Source of the DNA: Lactobacillus sp.
GTDB taxonomy: Bacteria > Bacillota > Bacilli > Lactobacillales > Lactobacillaceae
DNA: 64,000 nt
NCBI GenBank assembly: GCA_030530865.1
Contig: JAUMUC010000002.1
Location: 62,001 to 126,000 of the forward strand
Reading direction: 5' to 3'
The stretch's first letter is position 1. Each line of letters opens with the position of its first letter. The notes under the pieces are model-generated. The model had not been told where the DNA came from and ran no database searches. It saw only the letters and a list, made by a program, of their open reading frames with translations. This document shows, piece by piece, positions 1-9,869 of this stretch. The translations under genes were made by a program, and so were the position numbers.

Positions 1-1100
1 TGATCAACATCATAAACAGTTGATAAACCTTGTTCACGTAAAGAACGTGCCATCTTAACTACTTCTGAGGTAGTCTTTTCACCGATGTTAGCGATGAAAA
101 GATCAATGCCTGTGTCTTTGAAAAATTCTGGATTTTGCTTTTCCAAAACTAACATTAAACGTTCTTCACCAATTCCGAATCCAACTGCTGGTGTGTAAGG
201 ACCATCAAATTCTTCAACCAAGTGGTTGTATCGTCCCCCACCTAAAATGGTGGTTGGGCTAGCCCAGAGACTTGTATCAGCGACTTCAAATTCAAAGATG
301 ATGCCAGTGTAGTAGTCTAATCCACGAACTAGATCGTCATCGATAACATAGCTAATGCCTAGTTCATCGAGCATTGAAGTAACTTTTTCAAAGTTTTCTT
401 TGCTGGCATCATCCAAATATTCACGAATTTTTGGTGCATTAGGCAAGAATTCTTTGTCCTTTTCATCTTTAGAGTCAAGAATTCTTAAAGGATTCTTTTC
501 TAAACGACGTTGACTATCTTCAGATAATTGATCTTTAACTGGTGTGAAGTAGTCTACTAAAGCATCATGATATGCCTTTTGAACATCTGGGTTTCCAAGT
601 GAATTTAAATGCAATTCATAATTTTTAACGCCTAATTCGCCAAGCAAATCATGACCCATCAAAATTGTTTCTAAATCAGCTAAGTAAGTATCGCTACCAA
701 AGCTTTCTACCCCAATTTGGTGGAATTGACGTTGACGGCCAGCTTGTGGACGTTCGTATCTAAAAGTTGGTGAAATGTAGAAAACGTTGTATGGCTTAAC
801 ATGTTCAGGTCCATATAACTTATCTTCAACATATGCTCTAACAACACCAGCTGTTCCTTCAGGTTTTAGTGCAATATGACGGCCACCTTTGTCATTGAAG
901 TCATACATTTCTTTTTCAACAATATCACTTGTTTCTCCACTTGATCGTGAAAATACTTCATAGTTTTCAAAAATAGGCGTTCTTATTTCACCATATCCAG
1001 CTTTTTTGAAAAAGTTCTTTGCAATGCTTTCAACTTTGTTCCAATTAGTTGTATTTTCTGGTAACAGGTCAACTGTTCCCTTTGGTTTTTGAACTCGCAT
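1..1100 (-). CDS. hisS: Histidine--tRNA ligase, partial (C-terminus off window)
   Basis: Class II aminoacyl-tRNA synthetase that charges tRNA-His with histidine in the cytoplasm. About 366 residues are visible from the start MRVQKPKGT; the C-terminal anticodon-binding part runs off the left edge. Motif 2 (TFRYERPQ) and the histidine-specific motif [10 protein letters not shown] near residues 256-265 are present. The ATG at 1100-1098 follows a GGTG-type ribosome site. It is transcribed from its own promoter inside dtd and controlled by a T-box leader directly upstream. In Lactobacillales aspS usually follows hisS, but that side is outside the window. Confidence 0.97.
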   Translation of the reverse strand, partial: MRVQKPKGTVDLLPENTTNWNKVESIAKNFFKKAGYGEIRTPIFENYEVFSRSSGETSDIVEKEMYDFNDKGGRHIALKPEGTAGVVRAYVEDKLYGPEHVKPYNVFYISPTFRYERPQAGRQRQFHQIGVESFGSDTYLADLETILMGHDLLGELGVKNYELHLNSLGNPDVQKAYHDALVDYFTPVKDQLSEDSQRRLEKNPLRILDSKDEKDKEFLPNAPKIREYLDDASKENFEKVTSMLDELGISYVIDDDLVRGLDYYTGIIFEFEVADTSLWASPTTILGGGRYNHLVEEFDGPYTPAVGFGIGEERLMLVLEKQNPEFFKDTGIDLFIANIGEKTTSEVVKMARSLREQGLSTVYDVD

Positions 1101-1123
1101 TTTTTCACCTTATCTTTCGAATA

Positions 1124-1323
1124 AAAAAGCGCCACTTGAACTATGTCAAGGGCGCAAACTGCACGGTACCACCTTATTAAATCCTACGATTAACGCTCGC
1201 GAAACGGGATAACTCTGAAGGTGTCACGGATCTAAATCTGGTATCTTTTCACCTAACCGATACTCTCTGAAGCAGATTATTAATCCTCATTTCTTCGTCT
1301 TTGTTATCTTGTGGTTTAAATAT
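1124..1323 (-). promoter_or_regulatory. T-box riboswitch leader of hisS
   Basis: Leader RNA that senses uncharged tRNA and lets transcription proceed into hisS. Read on the minus strand it holds a Stem I region, the antiterminator core AAGGTGGTACCGTGC (about 1161-1176, where TGGT pairs with the tRNA ACCA end) and a terminator with arms at 1129-1139 and 1145-1155 followed by a T run. The specifier region is GACAC at 1225-1221, which contains both GAC (Asp) and CAC (His). Stem I was read by eye, not folded. Confidence 0.9.
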
Positions 1324-1329
1324 GTTTTC

Positions 1330-1358
1330 ATTTTATGCTTGTTATTCAGTCAAGTCAA
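1330..1358 (-). promoter_or_regulatory. Promoter of the hisS T-box transcript
   Basis: TTGACT (1358-1353), a 17-base spacer and TAAAAT (1335-1330) on the minus strand. It lies inside the 3' end of dtd and would start transcription near 1323, just ahead of Stem I. This makes hisS a separate transcription unit from rel-dtd. Confidence 0.75.
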
Positions 1359-1785
1359 GGGCAATTGTAAATGGACCATCATTTTCCAATAGCACTTTCA
1401 TATCGGCACCAAAATGGCCAGTTTCTACATGAAAACCGTAATTTTCTAATTCAGAATTGAAAAATTCCCAGTATTCCTTAGCCTGATCTGGTTGCATGGC
1501 ACTAGTAAAACTTGGGCGATTACCCTTTTTAGTATCAGCTAGTAAGGTAAATTGACTAACTGATAAAATCTCACCTTGAATGTCGTGCAGACTTAAATTA
1601 GTTTTGCCATTATCATCTTCAAAAATCCGCATCTTACTAATTTTTTGAGCAGCTTTTTTGACAACGTCTTTGGAGTCGCCTTCACCCAAGCCAACTAATA
1701 GTAGTAGTCCTCGATTGATTTTTCCAACAACTTCATTGTCGATGGTAACTTGGGCATGGTTAACTCTTTGAATGACAACTTTCAT
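1342..1785 (-). CDS. dtd: D-aminoacyl-tRNA deacylase
   Basis: Hydrolyses D-aminoacyl-tRNAs (and Gly-tRNA-Ala in the known family), so D-amino acids are kept out of proteins. The 147 residues match the family length. The SQFTL motif lies at residues 77-81 and the cross-subunit Gly-Pro motif at 137-138, in the local form DGPFT where NxGPVT is more usual. The start ATG overlaps the rel stop codon (TAATG, one shared base), so the two are translationally coupled. The rel-dtd pair is a common Firmicutes arrangement. Confidence 0.96.
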   Translation of the reverse strand: MKVVIQRVNHAQVTIDNEVVGKINRGLLLLVGLGEGDSKDVVKKAAQKISKMRIFEDDNGKTNLSLHDIQGEILSVSQFTLLADTKKGNRPSFTSAMQPDQAKEYWEFFNSELENYGFHVETGHFGADMKVLLENDGPFTIALDLTE

Positions 1786-4013
1786 TAATTAATTGACCTC
1801 TTAGTTTCATAAACATCAGGTAAATCACGTAATTTTTGCAAAATATCTTGCAATTGTGTGGCGTTTTTCACTGATAGTGTGATGTAGATGTGAGCTACAT
1901 TATCATCATTGACCTTACCTGAAATGTTAGTTATGTTGCTGGTCAATGAATTTAGTTTGTTGATGACGTCACTTAATAAGTTAGAACGATTGTAGCCGAA
2001 TACTTCAATGTTCGCGTTGAACAATTGCTTGGTAGTTTCGCTCCAATTTTCCCAAGCAACATCAATAACGCGTCCTTGGCTAAGTGCTTCTGGAGTAATG
2101 TTTGGACATTCTAAACGGTGAATAGTTACCCCTCTACCCTTGGTAACATAACCGATAATTTGATCACCTGGAACAGGATTACAACATTTTGCTAAATGTT
2201 GCATTAAGTCAGAAACCCCTTGGACAGAGATAGCTAAACGACCAGCTGTTTTATCGGTTGAACTAATATCAGTTGCTTGCGTCTTATTTTGACCTTGATT
2301 TAAGATAGCAGCTTCTTTTTCTTTTTGTTCTTTATCAAGAGCGGCTTTTCTTTCTTTAGCAGTCAATTTGTTGACGATACTTATAGCCGAAATATCGCCA
2401 AAACCAACCGTTGCAAACAATTCATCTCTAGTGTGGTAATTAAGTTGGCTGAGTAATTCTTCAATATGCTCTTTGTCCAAAAACTTGCTTGCTTCATAGC
2501 CTTCAGCTCGAAGAATATTAGCAACTTCTTTTTCACCATGTTCAATTGCTTGATCACGTTCTTGACTCTTGATGAAACGTCTAATCTTATTTCTGGCACG
2601 GACAGTCTTAACCATGCCCATCCAGTCTTTACTTGGAAAGGCACTAGCTTGAGTCAAAATTGAAACTACGTCCCCAGTTTTTAGTTTGTAATCAAGTGGG
2701 ACCATCTTGTTGTTAATTTTGGCACCAATGGCATGTTCACCGACTTGCGTGTGAATGGCAAAAGCAAAGTCCAAAGTTGATGAACCTTTTGGCAATTCAT
2801 AAACTTCACCCTTAGGGGTAAAGACATAAACTCGGTCAGAAAAGATATCACTTTTGACGCTCTTCATAAATTCATCAGCGTCACTAGCTTCATCTTGTAA
2901 TTCAAGAATTTCACGAACTAAGTCCAACTTGCGACCTGAATCGGTACTTTCCACGGCGTTAAAGTCACCACGCTTGTAAGCCCAGTGTGCGGCAACCCCG
3001 TATTCAGCGATTTGGTGCATTTGTTCAGTTCTAATTTGAATTTCAAGTGGACGTCCACCAGGTCCAATAATGGTGGTGTGAAGTGATTGATATCCGTTAG
3101 CTTTTGGTACAGCGATATAGTCTTTGAAGCGTCCTGGAATTGGTTTCCATTTTGTATGGACAGCACCAAGCACCGCATAACAGTCCTTGACGGATTTAAC
3201 GATTACTCTAACGGCAAGTAAGTCGTAGATTTCGTCGAAGTCTTTGTGCTTTTCAACCATCTTCTTGTAAATTGAGTAGATGTGCTTAGGACGACCGTAG
3301 ATGTCGTAAGAAATACCTAAGTCATCTAAAGTTTTCTTCAAAAAGCTAGTTGCTTCCTCGATGTATCTCTCACGTTCAGTTCGCTTGACATCCATTAAGC
3401 CGACAATACGGTAGTAAGCTTCTGGGTTCAAGTAGTGGAAACTGATATCTTCTAATTCCCACTTGATAGTACCGATACCCAAACGGTCAGCTAGAGGTGC
3501 GTAAATATCCATAGTTTCAGAAGCAATTCGTCTTTGCTTATCAGGACGTAAGTGCTCTAAAGTATGCATATTGTGCATTCTATCGGCTAATTTAACCATG
3601 ATAACCCGCAAGTCTTGAGCCATAGCAATCAACATCTTACGGTGATTTTCAGCTAAAAATTCTTGGTGAGACTTGTATTCAAATTTATTTAATTTAGTTA
3701 CCCCATCAACGATAAAGGCAACATCTTCACCGAATAAATTCTTAATATCTTCATTAGTAGTTGGAGTGTCTTCTACTGTGTCATGCAAAAATCCTGCTGC
3801 AACAGTATCGACATCCAATTTCAAGTTTGCTAAAGTACCAGCAACTTGAGTTGGGTGGATAATGTATGGCTGACCTGATGCTCTAGTTTGATTCTTGTGA
3901 GCTTCATTAGCGAATTCATAGGCACGTTCAACAAAGGCCACTTGATCCTTATTCATATATTTTTTACAAGCATCAATGACCTCTTGGTGAGTCATTTCAA
4001 CGTATTTTGACAT
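1785..4013 (-). CDS. rel: Bifunctional (p)ppGpp synthetase/hydrolase Rel
   Basis: Makes and degrades the stringent-response alarmone (p)ppGpp on stalled ribosomes. Domains in order: HD hydrolase with HDTVEDT near residues 77-83, synthetase domain with [22 protein letters not shown] domain starting at VYVFTPKGE, and a C-terminal ACT domain. The RFKD form (RXKD class) is the one seen in bifunctional Rel proteins rather than RelA. The start was set at MSKYVEM (4013) because AAAGGGGA at 4028-4021 is well placed before it; a longer frame to 4034 would overlap that site. This gives 742 residues. Upstream prmA lies 47 bases away and is probably in the same operon. Confidence 0.96.
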   Translation of the reverse strand: MSKYVEMTHQEVIDACKKYMNKDQVAFVERAYEFANEAHKNQTRASGQPYIIHPTQVAGTLANLKLDVDTVAAGFLHDTVEDTPTTNEDIKNLFGEDVAFIVDGVTKLNKFEYKSHQEFLAENHRKMLIAMAQDLRVIMVKLADRMHNMHTLEHLRPDKQRRIASETMDIYAPLADRLGIGTIKWELEDISFHYLNPEAYYRIVGLMDVKRTERERYIEEATSFLKKTLDDLGISYDIYGRPKHIYSIYKKMVEKHKDFDEIYDLLAVRVIVKSVKDCYAVLGAVHTKWKPIPGRFKDYIAVPKANGYQSLHTTIIGPGGRPLEIQIRTEQMHQIAEYGVAAHWAYKRGDFNAVESTDSGRKLDLVREILELQDEASDADEFMKSVKSDIFSDRVYVFTPKGEVYELPKGSSTLDFAFAIHTQVGEHAIGAKINNKMVPLDYKLKTGDVVSILTQASAFPSKDWMGMVKTVRARNKIRRFIKSQERDQAIEHGEKEVANILRAEGYEASKFLDKEHIEELLSQLNYHTRDELFATVGFGDISAISIVNKLTAKERKAALDKEQKEKEAAILNQGQNKTQATDISSTDKTAGRLAISVQGVSDLMQHLAKCCNPVPGDQIIGYVTKGRGVTIHRLECPNITPEALSQGRVIDVAWENWSETTKQLFNANIEVFGYNRSNLLSDVINKLNSLTSNITNISGKVNDDNVAHIYITLSVKNATQLQDILQKLRDLPDVYETKRSIN

Positions 4014-4060
4014 ACAATCGTCCCCTTTGCACACTTTTTAATATATTTTACTTAAAATTC

Positions 4061-4999
4061 TTAAGGTTTTCTAGTAATAATTAAACCAATCCATCTTTTT
4101 TCTTGAAGTTTTAAGCTTACTTGCATGCCAATTTGATCCAAAGCTTGTTCAATTTTTGGTAATTGTAAGTAATCAATTCCTGAGAAAATAATTTGTCCAC
4201 CTTCGTTGAGGTGTTCATCTAATTGCGGAATTAGTTCTAATAAAATTTCAGCCAAAATATTGGCGATGATTACATCAAATTTACCAGAAATACCGCTTAG
4301 TAAGCTAGTTTTTTGAATTTCAATGTCTTCAATTTGATTCAAAGCCATGTTTTCATGAGTGGCATTGATTGATTCGTCGGTAATATCGGTTGCTAAAACT
4401 GAGCTAGCACCAAATTTTTTGCTGGCAATTGCCAAAATCCCTGATCCAGTACCAACATCAACCACACTTTTTGGCTTAGTCATAACTCTTTCTAAACAAA
4501 GCATGGCTAACTTGGTAGTTTCATGGTTTCCTGTACCAAATGCCAAACCTGGATCTAATTTGATCACTTGTTGATCACTAAAGGCTGGAGTGTAGTTTTC
4601 CCATTCAGGAACAATTGCCAAGTAACGGCTGAATTGAATTGGATGATAATATTTTTTCCAAACAGTATTCCAATCTTCATCTTTAATATAGTCATGAGTA
4701 AGCTGACCTTCACCTACTTGTAGGCCATAACTTGCTAATTCTTTAAATTTGGCTTGAATTTTTTCAGTCAATTCTGGAACATGTTCTTCACTTGAAAAGT
4801 AGGCAAAAAGCTTAATGTCTTCAGGAACATCCACATCTTCCCAAACAACAAGCGTTGAGTCGTGACGATCCTCTGCAGTTTCAAAGTCACTTCTTCTAAT
4901 CATTTCTGTTCCCAAGGCATGCAGATCGTTTTCTAAAAAGTAGACCATTGCATCTTCAATTTCATGGCTAATTTGCATTTCAATTCTTAAAAGTTTCAT
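4061..4999 (-). CDS. prmA: Ribosomal protein L11 methyltransferase
   Basis: SAM-dependent enzyme that trimethylates ribosomal protein L11. At 312 residues it has the usual length, an N-terminal substrate-recognition part, the PGLAFGTGNHETT segment (residues 150-162), the SAM-binding loop DVGTGSG (181-187) and the later ANILAE motif. The ATG at 4999 is preceded by GGAG. It is first of a likely prmA-rel-dtd unit and divergent from ebsC. Confidence 0.96.
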   Translation of the reverse strand: MKLLRIEMQISHEIEDAMVYFLENDLHALGTEMIRRSDFETAEDRHDSTLVVWEDVDVPEDIKLFAYFSSEEHVPELTEKIQAKFKELASYGLQVGEGQLTHDYIKDEDWNTVWKKYYHPIQFSRYLAIVPEWENYTPAFSDQQVIKLDPGLAFGTGNHETTKLAMLCLERVMTKPKSVVDVGTGSGILAIASKKFGASSVLATDITDESINATHENMALNQIEDIEIQKTSLLSGISGKFDVIIANILAEILLELIPQLDEHLNEGGQIIFSGIDYLQLPKIEQALDQIGMQVSLKLQEKRWIGLIITRKP

Positions 5000-5011
5000 C
5001 TATTTCTCCAT

Positions 5012-5040
5012 TTGCAAAAAATTTCTGAGATGCGTATGAT
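5012..5040 (+). promoter_or_regulatory. Promoter of ebsC
   Basis: TTGCAA (5012-5017), 17-base spacer, TATGAT (5035-5040). The expected transcription start near 5046 leaves only about 10 bases before the ATG at 5056. Confidence 0.65.
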
Positions 5041-5055
5041 AATAGCGGTGATTAT

Positions 5056-5571
5056 ATGTCAAAAAAGAAAAAACAACAATTAGAAAAAACTTTAGTTGAA
5101 AAGATTCTTGATCAACAAAAAATCGCTTATCGACAAGTTTCTTACGAAACTGAGTTTGATCACGGCGTAGCTCAGGTCAATAATACTAGTTTAAATAAAA
5201 ATGAAGACTTAGTCTATAAAACTTTGGTTACAGAAGGAAAAAAGACTGGTCCAGTTGTTGGTGTTGTGCCACTTTCTGGTCACTTATCTTTGAAAAAGCT
5301 AGCTAAGGTTTCCGGTAATAAAAAAGTGGAAATGATTCCACTTAAGCAACTAGAAAAAACTACCGGTTATGTTCATGGTGCTAATACGCCTATTGGTATT
5401 TTCCATACACATCACTTCCCTATTTATTTAGATGAATCGATGCAAGAACATGATGAAATTTGTGTTTCTAGTGGAAAAATTGGCCGAAGCATTTACCTAA
5501 AACCAGCTGACTTAGCTAAAGTTTGTCAGGCTAAATTTTATGATTTACAAGAAGAAAAACCAGAATCCTAA
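5056..5571 (+). CDS. ybaK: YbaK/EbsC family Cys-tRNA(Pro) deacylase
   Basis: Trans-acting editing enzyme of the YbaK/ProX family; known members hydrolyse Cys-tRNA(Pro). It has 171 residues with a highly basic N-terminus, a lysine at residue 55 (DLVYKTL) that matches the conserved family lysine, and the GYVHGANTPIGI segment (104-115) matching the family G-x-SPIG loop. It is a single-gene unit with its own promoter and terminator, and convergent with the next gene. The exact amino acid specificity is inferred from the family. Confidence 0.9.
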   Translation: MSKKKKQQLEKTLVEKILDQQKIAYRQVSYETEFDHGVAQVNNTSLNKNEDLVYKTLVTEGKKTGPVVGVVPLSGHLSLKKLAKVSGNKKVEMIPLKQLEKTTGYVHGANTPIGIFHTHHFPIYLDESMQEHDEICVSSGKIGRSIYLKPADLAKVCQAKFYDLQEEKPES

Positions 5572-5585
5572 GATTCTGGTTTTTT
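5556..5585. terminator. Bidirectional terminator between ybaK and the ThrE-type exporter
   Basis: Arms AACCAGAATC (5558-5567) and GATTCTGGTT (5572-5581) with a T run on the plus strand and an A run on the left that serves the minus strand. The ybaK stop codon lies in the loop. Confidence 0.85.
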
Positions 5586-5588
5586 ATT

Positions 5589-6941
5589 TTATCCAATATG
5601 ACGCCATTTTTTATCAGTTAAAATTCTGGCAGTAATTAAGCCAAATGGTAAAGCAATAATGATTAATAATGCTTGAATAACCCAGCCTAAACCATTTTCA
5701 AATTGACTTAATCCTAGATAGAAGATTCCGCGGTAGAGATATAATCCTGGAACCATGATCACAATTGAAGGAACTGTGATGGCAATTCTTGGAAAGCCAG
5801 TTTTCTTTCTGACTAAGCTTGCCAATAATCCAGATAATAGTGCTCCGATAAAGGCAGCAAAGCCTCCTGGAATTAACAAAAATTGCACTAATGATAAACG
5901 CAATGTATTCGCGATTGCTCCTAAAACTCCAGCTGTAGCTGCTAACTTAGGACGAGAATTGAACATCAATGAGAAACCGAATACCCCGCAGAAACTAGCA
6001 ATTAAACGTAAGCCAGTTAATGTGATTGGATCTAAGCCTAATTTAGGAAAATCACCGGGATGAATTTGGCAAATAGTTGCTGCACCCCAGGCAAAAGTGG
6101 TTGCAATCACAACAATTTGAATGGCATGAGCTAATCTTTCTAGCCCAGATCGCATATCGAGTTTTGACATGTCGAGTCCTGAGGTAATGAACGGAAATCC
6201 AGGAATCACGAAGAGCATGGCGCCGATATAACCTCGAGTATGAACTGTTCCAACATGAAAAATACTGTTGATGATGCTAAAAGCTAAGAAGTACATCAAG
6301 CACGCAATCATGACTGAACAAGAAATCTTAGCAAACAAAGTCAATTGCTTTTTACCCATATAAGCTCTGGTGAAATTACCAATTCCTGCACCAATGAAGG
6401 CACAAATAACTTCAATAATTCCCCCACCAAGTAAAAAGATGAAACCACCACAAGCTAATCCGGATGCTAAGCCAGCAATACTTGCTGGATACAAACTGCG
6501 CTCATGATTGATTTCATCTAAAGTTTGATGAACTTCTCCAATCGTTAGCTGTTTAACCTTAGTCGGAAATTCGGTGACAAACTGTTCCAATTTAGTCAAC
6601 TTGGTCATATTAACGCCAGTTGCTGGTAAAGAAAGAGTTTGACTATATGAGAGGTTGTTTTCTGTAAAACAAGTATATTCAATACTTGTGAGTCCGATAT
6701 CAGCTGAACATTTGATACCAAGACTTGATGCAATCACATCCATACTTTCTCTAACTCGCCATGCTCCTGTCCCGCAGGATAATAACATGATACCAATTCG
6801 ACCGACGATCCCTGATTGATCGACTAAAGTTGAATTAGTAATCGGAGTTTGCGTTGGACTTTTGGTAAATTCAGTCCAATTGATTTGCATGTGATGCTTT
6901 TCCGCTAATTCTAATTGCTCGATTAGAGTGTCTTTATTCAT
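5589..6941 (-). CDS. Threonine/serine exporter family protein (fused ThrE, DUF1212 + ThrE_2)
   Basis: Predicted inner-membrane exporter of the ThrE family (threonine/serine export in Corynebacterium ThrE). The soluble N-terminal part carries the family GTGAWRVRES motif (residues 57-66). About ten hydrophobic segments follow from residue 155 on, arranged as two five-helix blocks. In many bacteria the two halves are separate proteins (YjjP and YjjB); here they are one 450-residue chain. AAGGAAAA precedes the ATG, and an extended -10 (TGATACAAT, around 6973-6980) may be its promoter. The substrate is inferred from the family only. Confidence 0.88.
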   Translation of the reverse strand: MNKDTLIEQLELAEKHHMQINWTEFTKSPTQTPITNSTLVDQSGIVGRIGIMLLSCGTGAWRVRESMDVIASSLGIKCSADIGLTSIEYTCFTENNLSYSQTLSLPATGVNMTKLTKLEQFVTEFPTKVKQLTIGEVHQTLDEINHERSLYPASIAGLASGLACGGFIFLLGGGIIEVICAFIGAGIGNFTRAYMGKKQLTLFAKISCSVMIACLMYFLAFSIINSIFHVGTVHTRGYIGAMLFVIPGFPFITSGLDMSKLDMRSGLERLAHAIQIVVIATTFAWGAATICQIHPGDFPKLGLDPITLTGLRLIASFCGVFGFSLMFNSRPKLAATAGVLGAIANTLRLSLVQFLLIPGGFAAFIGALLSGLLASLVRKKTGFPRIAITVPSIVIMVPGLYLYRGIFYLGLSQFENGLGWVIQALLIIIALPFGLITARILTDKKWRHIG

Positions 6942-6986
6942 TATTTTTCCTTCTTTTAAAAAATCTTGTTTTATTGTATCACAAAA

Positions 6987-7676
6987 TTAGTGAGTAGATT
7001 TTTTAGCTAAGAAGTCACCAATAATTTGAACAATGAGGATTAATAAAATTACTAAGACAGTTGCAACAATAGTTACATCATTATCAAAACGGTTGTAACC
7101 GTATGTGATGGCAGTGTTACCTAATCCACCTGCACCGATGGCACCAGCCATGGCAGTTAAACCAATTAATGAAATAACTGTTACAGTAGAAACTCTGATT
7201 AATTCAGGCTTTGCTTCTGACAAGTAGACGTTAGTAATAATGTCAGTTGGCGTAGCACCTAGAGAAACAGCAGCTTCAATTTTTCCATTAGGTACTGCTT
7301 CTAGAGCTACTTGGACTTGTCTAGCATAGAATGGGAATACTCCCAAAGTTAATGGTACTAAAGCAGCAGTGGTACCAATTTGCGTACCAACGATTGCTTG
7401 AGTTAATGGTGCAATAAAAGCCAATAAAATAATGAATGGAATGGCTCTGAAAATTGAGACAATTTTATCGCAAACACTGAAGCAAACACGATTTTCTAAA
7501 ATGCCACCCGGTTTAGTTACGACTAAAATGACTCCGAAAATAATTCCTAAAATGCCTCCAAAAACTGCTGACCAGCCAGTCATAAATAAGGTTTGCAAGA
7601 TACTAGTTCCCCAACCAGTATCACCATTCCAGCCTAGGCCTGCTACATTTGGAAAATATTTAACTAAAACATCCAT
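6987..7676 (-). CDS. metI: Methionine ABC transporter permease
   Basis: Membrane subunit of the MetNIQ-type D/L-methionine importer. It has 229 residues, about five membrane segments and the EAA coupling loop (EAAVSLGATPTDIITNV), which contacts the MetN ATPase. It is the last gene of metQ-metN-metI, with only one base between it and metN, and is therefore under the upstream Met T-box. Confidence 0.95.
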   Translation of the reverse strand: MDVLVKYFPNVAGLGWNGDTGWGTSILQTLFMTGWSAVFGGILGIIFGVILVVTKPGGILENRVCFSVCDKIVSIFRAIPFIILLAFIAPLTQAIVGTQIGTTAALVPLTLGVFPFYARQVQVALEAVPNGKIEAAVSLGATPTDIITNVYLSEAKPELIRVSTVTVISLIGLTAMAGAIGAGGLGNTAITYGYNRFDNDVTIVATVLVILLILIVQIIGDFLAKKSTH

Positions 7677-7677
7677 C

Positions 7678-8706
7678 TTATGCCTCCCACTCTAGCTTAG
7701 TTGCAACTACGCCTTGTTCTTTAAAGAATTCGACTGCTTTTTCTTCGTCACCCTTTAATTGGACAATCAAGGTTCCAATGGCTTCATCGTTGATTAATTC
7801 AACATTACCATCAAGAATTGAGGCTTCAATTCCCAACTTTTGATACAAATCAACCACGATTGACTTAGTGACGTTGTCAATTGAGTAAACCAATTGATAA
7901 AGAGTTTCATCCTTAGCTAGATCAGGCAAGTCTAGTTGGCTGAGTACTTGCATTGAACGACCAACGAATTCTCTTGTTAATTTAGCTTTTGGCTTTAAAG
8001 CAATGTCCTTGAGTAAACCTTTTTCAACGATTTGACCATTTTCCATGACGGCCACTTTATTACTAATGGCTTTGACTGCGTCCATTTCGTGGGTAATCAA
8101 AACGATCGTCAAGTTGAGTTGACGGTTTAATTTTTTCAATAAATCTAAGATCTGCTTAGTTGTTTGAGGGTCTAAGGCACTGGTAGATTCGTCAGAAATT
8201 AGAATTTCAGGATCATTTGCTAAAGCTCTAGCAATTGCTACTCTTTGCTTTTGTCCACCAGACAATTGTGATGGGAAATATTCAGCCTTATCTTTGAGAT
8301 CGACTAATTCAAGTAATTCGTAACAACGCTTTTCGAGTTCTTCGAATGGTAATTTGGCATGTTTTAATGCAAAAGCCACATTTTCAATTACAGTTTTTTG
8401 ATCTAATAAGTTGAAAGTTTGAAAGACCATTCCGATCTTTCTTCTAGCTAGACGTAGGTCTTTGTTAGAAATGACGACTTTGCCGTCTTTGACGAAAGGT
8501 TGATCAAGAACGGTCAAATCCCCTGCACTTGGCTTTTCTAGCAAGTTGATTGTTCTAACAATCGTCGACTTACCTGCTCCACTAAAACCGATGATTCCGT
8601 AGATATCACCTTTTTCAATGTCTAAAGAAAAGTCTTTGACAGCGACAATACTTTCTTTATTTTGTTTGTATGTAACGTCAACGTGCTTGAATTCAATCGC
8701 ACTCAT
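7678..8706 (-). CDS. metN: Methionine ABC transporter ATP-binding protein
   Basis: ATPase of the methionine importer. Walker A GFSGAGKST (residues 40-48), the LSGGQKQRVAIA signature and Walker B ILISDESTSALD are intact. A C-terminal NIL domain (about residues 265-342) matches the regulatory domain that binds methionine and inhibits transport in known MetN. The 342-residue length is typical. It sits between metQ and metI in one operon. Confidence 0.96.
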   Translation of the reverse strand: MSAIEFKHVDVTYKQNKESIVAVKDFSLDIEKGDIYGIIGFSGAGKSTIVRTINLLEKPSAGDLTVLDQPFVKDGKVVISNKDLRLARRKIGMVFQTFNLLDQKTVIENVAFALKHAKLPFEELEKRCYELLELVDLKDKAEYFPSQLSGGQKQRVAIARALANDPEILISDESTSALDPQTTKQILDLLKKLNRQLNLTIVLITHEMDAVKAISNKVAVMENGQIVEKGLLKDIALKPKAKLTREFVGRSMQVLSQLDLPDLAKDETLYQLVYSIDNVTKSIVVDLYQKLGIEASILDGNVELINDEAIGTLIVQLKGDEEKAVEFFKEQGVVATKLEWEA

Positions 8707-8727
8707 TGGTCAACACTCCTTTATTCC

Positions 8728-9573
8728 TTAAAACTTAATTCCCCATGCAGTAACTTCTGAGTTACCGTATAATTTCTTAACTAACTTCTTAGTTTTTTCA
8801 GTTTGGAAAGCCTTAACTACATCAAGGTAAGTCTTGTTGTTCTTGTTCTTAGCAGTTGCAGCAATGAAGTTTACCCATTCTCTTGAGTCTTTGTTAATAG
8901 GTTCAATGAATAAAGTTTCCTTGTCACCTAACTTAGCAGGTACAGCAAATGAGTTGTTGATTACTGCGGCATCAACTGAAGCTAAGGCACGAGCAGCTTG
9001 GTCTGCAGCAACTTCTTTAATCTTCAAGTTCTTCTTGTTTTCCTTAATATCTGCAACAGTCTTAAGTGCGTTACCAGACTTAAGAGTAATTAATCCAGCA
9101 TTCTTTAACAAGTATAAAGCTCTTGATTCGTTTGAAGCATCGTTTGGAATCGCAATAGTTGCACCGTCTGGCAAATCGCTCAACTTCTTGTACTTCTTTG
9201 AGTAAAGTCTGATTGGTGCTAGGTATGTATCACCAATTGAAACGATGTTAGTCTTGTTAGCCTTGTTCCAAGCCTTTAAAAATGCGTAGTGTTGGAAAGC
9301 GTTCAAATCAATATCGCCACTTTCTAAAGCCTTGTTAGGTTGGTTGTAATCAGTGAAGTTCTTAATCTTGATCGTGATACCGTACTTTTTCTTAGCAGTT
9401 TCAGCAACGCTATCCCAAATCTTTTGGTCTTCAGATGTTTGACCAACTACCCCAATTGTGACTGTTTTGGCAGCTTGATGTGAATTCTTAGGTCCAAAGC
9501 TGAACCAAGCTAATAGAGCGACAACAATTAATGCGATAATACCAAAAATGGTTTTATTATGACTTCTTCTCAT
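8728..9573 (-). CDS. metQ: Methionine-binding protein (NlpA/MetQ family), no lipobox cysteine
   Basis: Extracellular substrate-binding protein of the methionine importer, NlpA family, 281 residues. The mature part shows the family features TIGVVGQTSEDQK, DYNQPNKALESGDIDLNAFQH and IAIPNDASNESRAL. The N-terminus is MRRSHNKT followed by a hydrophobic segment (about 9-26), but there is no lipobox and no cysteine anywhere in the protein. It is probably tethered by an uncleaved membrane helix rather than by lipid. First gene of metQ-metN-metI. Confidence 0.93.
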   Translation of the reverse strand: MRRSHNKTIFGIIALIVVALLAWFSFGPKNSHQAAKTVTIGVVGQTSEDQKIWDSVAETAKKKYGITIKIKNFTDYNQPNKALESGDIDLNAFQHYAFLKAWNKANKTNIVSIGDTYLAPIRLYSKKYKKLSDLPDGATIAIPNDASNESRALYLLKNAGLITLKSGNALKTVADIKENKKNLKIKEVAADQAARALASVDAAVINNSFAVPAKLGDKETLFIEPINKDSREWVNFIAATAKNKNNKTYLDVVKAFQTEKTKKLVKKLYGNSEVTAWGIKF

Positions 9574-9587
9574 TTTATATTTCTCCT

Positions 9588-9864
9588 TAAAAACAAAAAA
9601 ACGGAAAGCCTTCCTAGTAAAGGACGACTTCCCGTGTTACCACCTTTAATTTTTCTCTAACTCACGCTAGAGAACTTACTAACTTTCGATCAAAAGTTTG
9701 CTTTGATAACGGATGCAACCCCGCTGCTGGCTAAATATCACCAACAGAGATCATTCAGTGACCATGTTCACTTAACTCGTTTTCTCGCTTCTCATCAACC
9801 GCGATTTTCTGTAAAAAACGAAGATTAAATTACTCTTCACTTCGAGATCAATATTTTTAATTTG
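9588..9864 (-). promoter_or_regulatory. T-box riboswitch leader of metQNI (specifier ATG)
   Basis: Leader sensing uncharged tRNA-Met. On the minus strand a GAATGA specifier loop places an ATG codon at 9754-9752. The antiterminator core is GGTGGTAACACGGG (about 9630-9643), where TGGT can pair with the ACCA end. It overlaps a terminator stem (GGAAGTCGTCCTT with AAGGCTTTCC) followed by a long T run. The core differs from the usual GGTACCGCG, but position and context fit. Confidence 0.87.
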
Positions 9865-9869
9865 AAATT

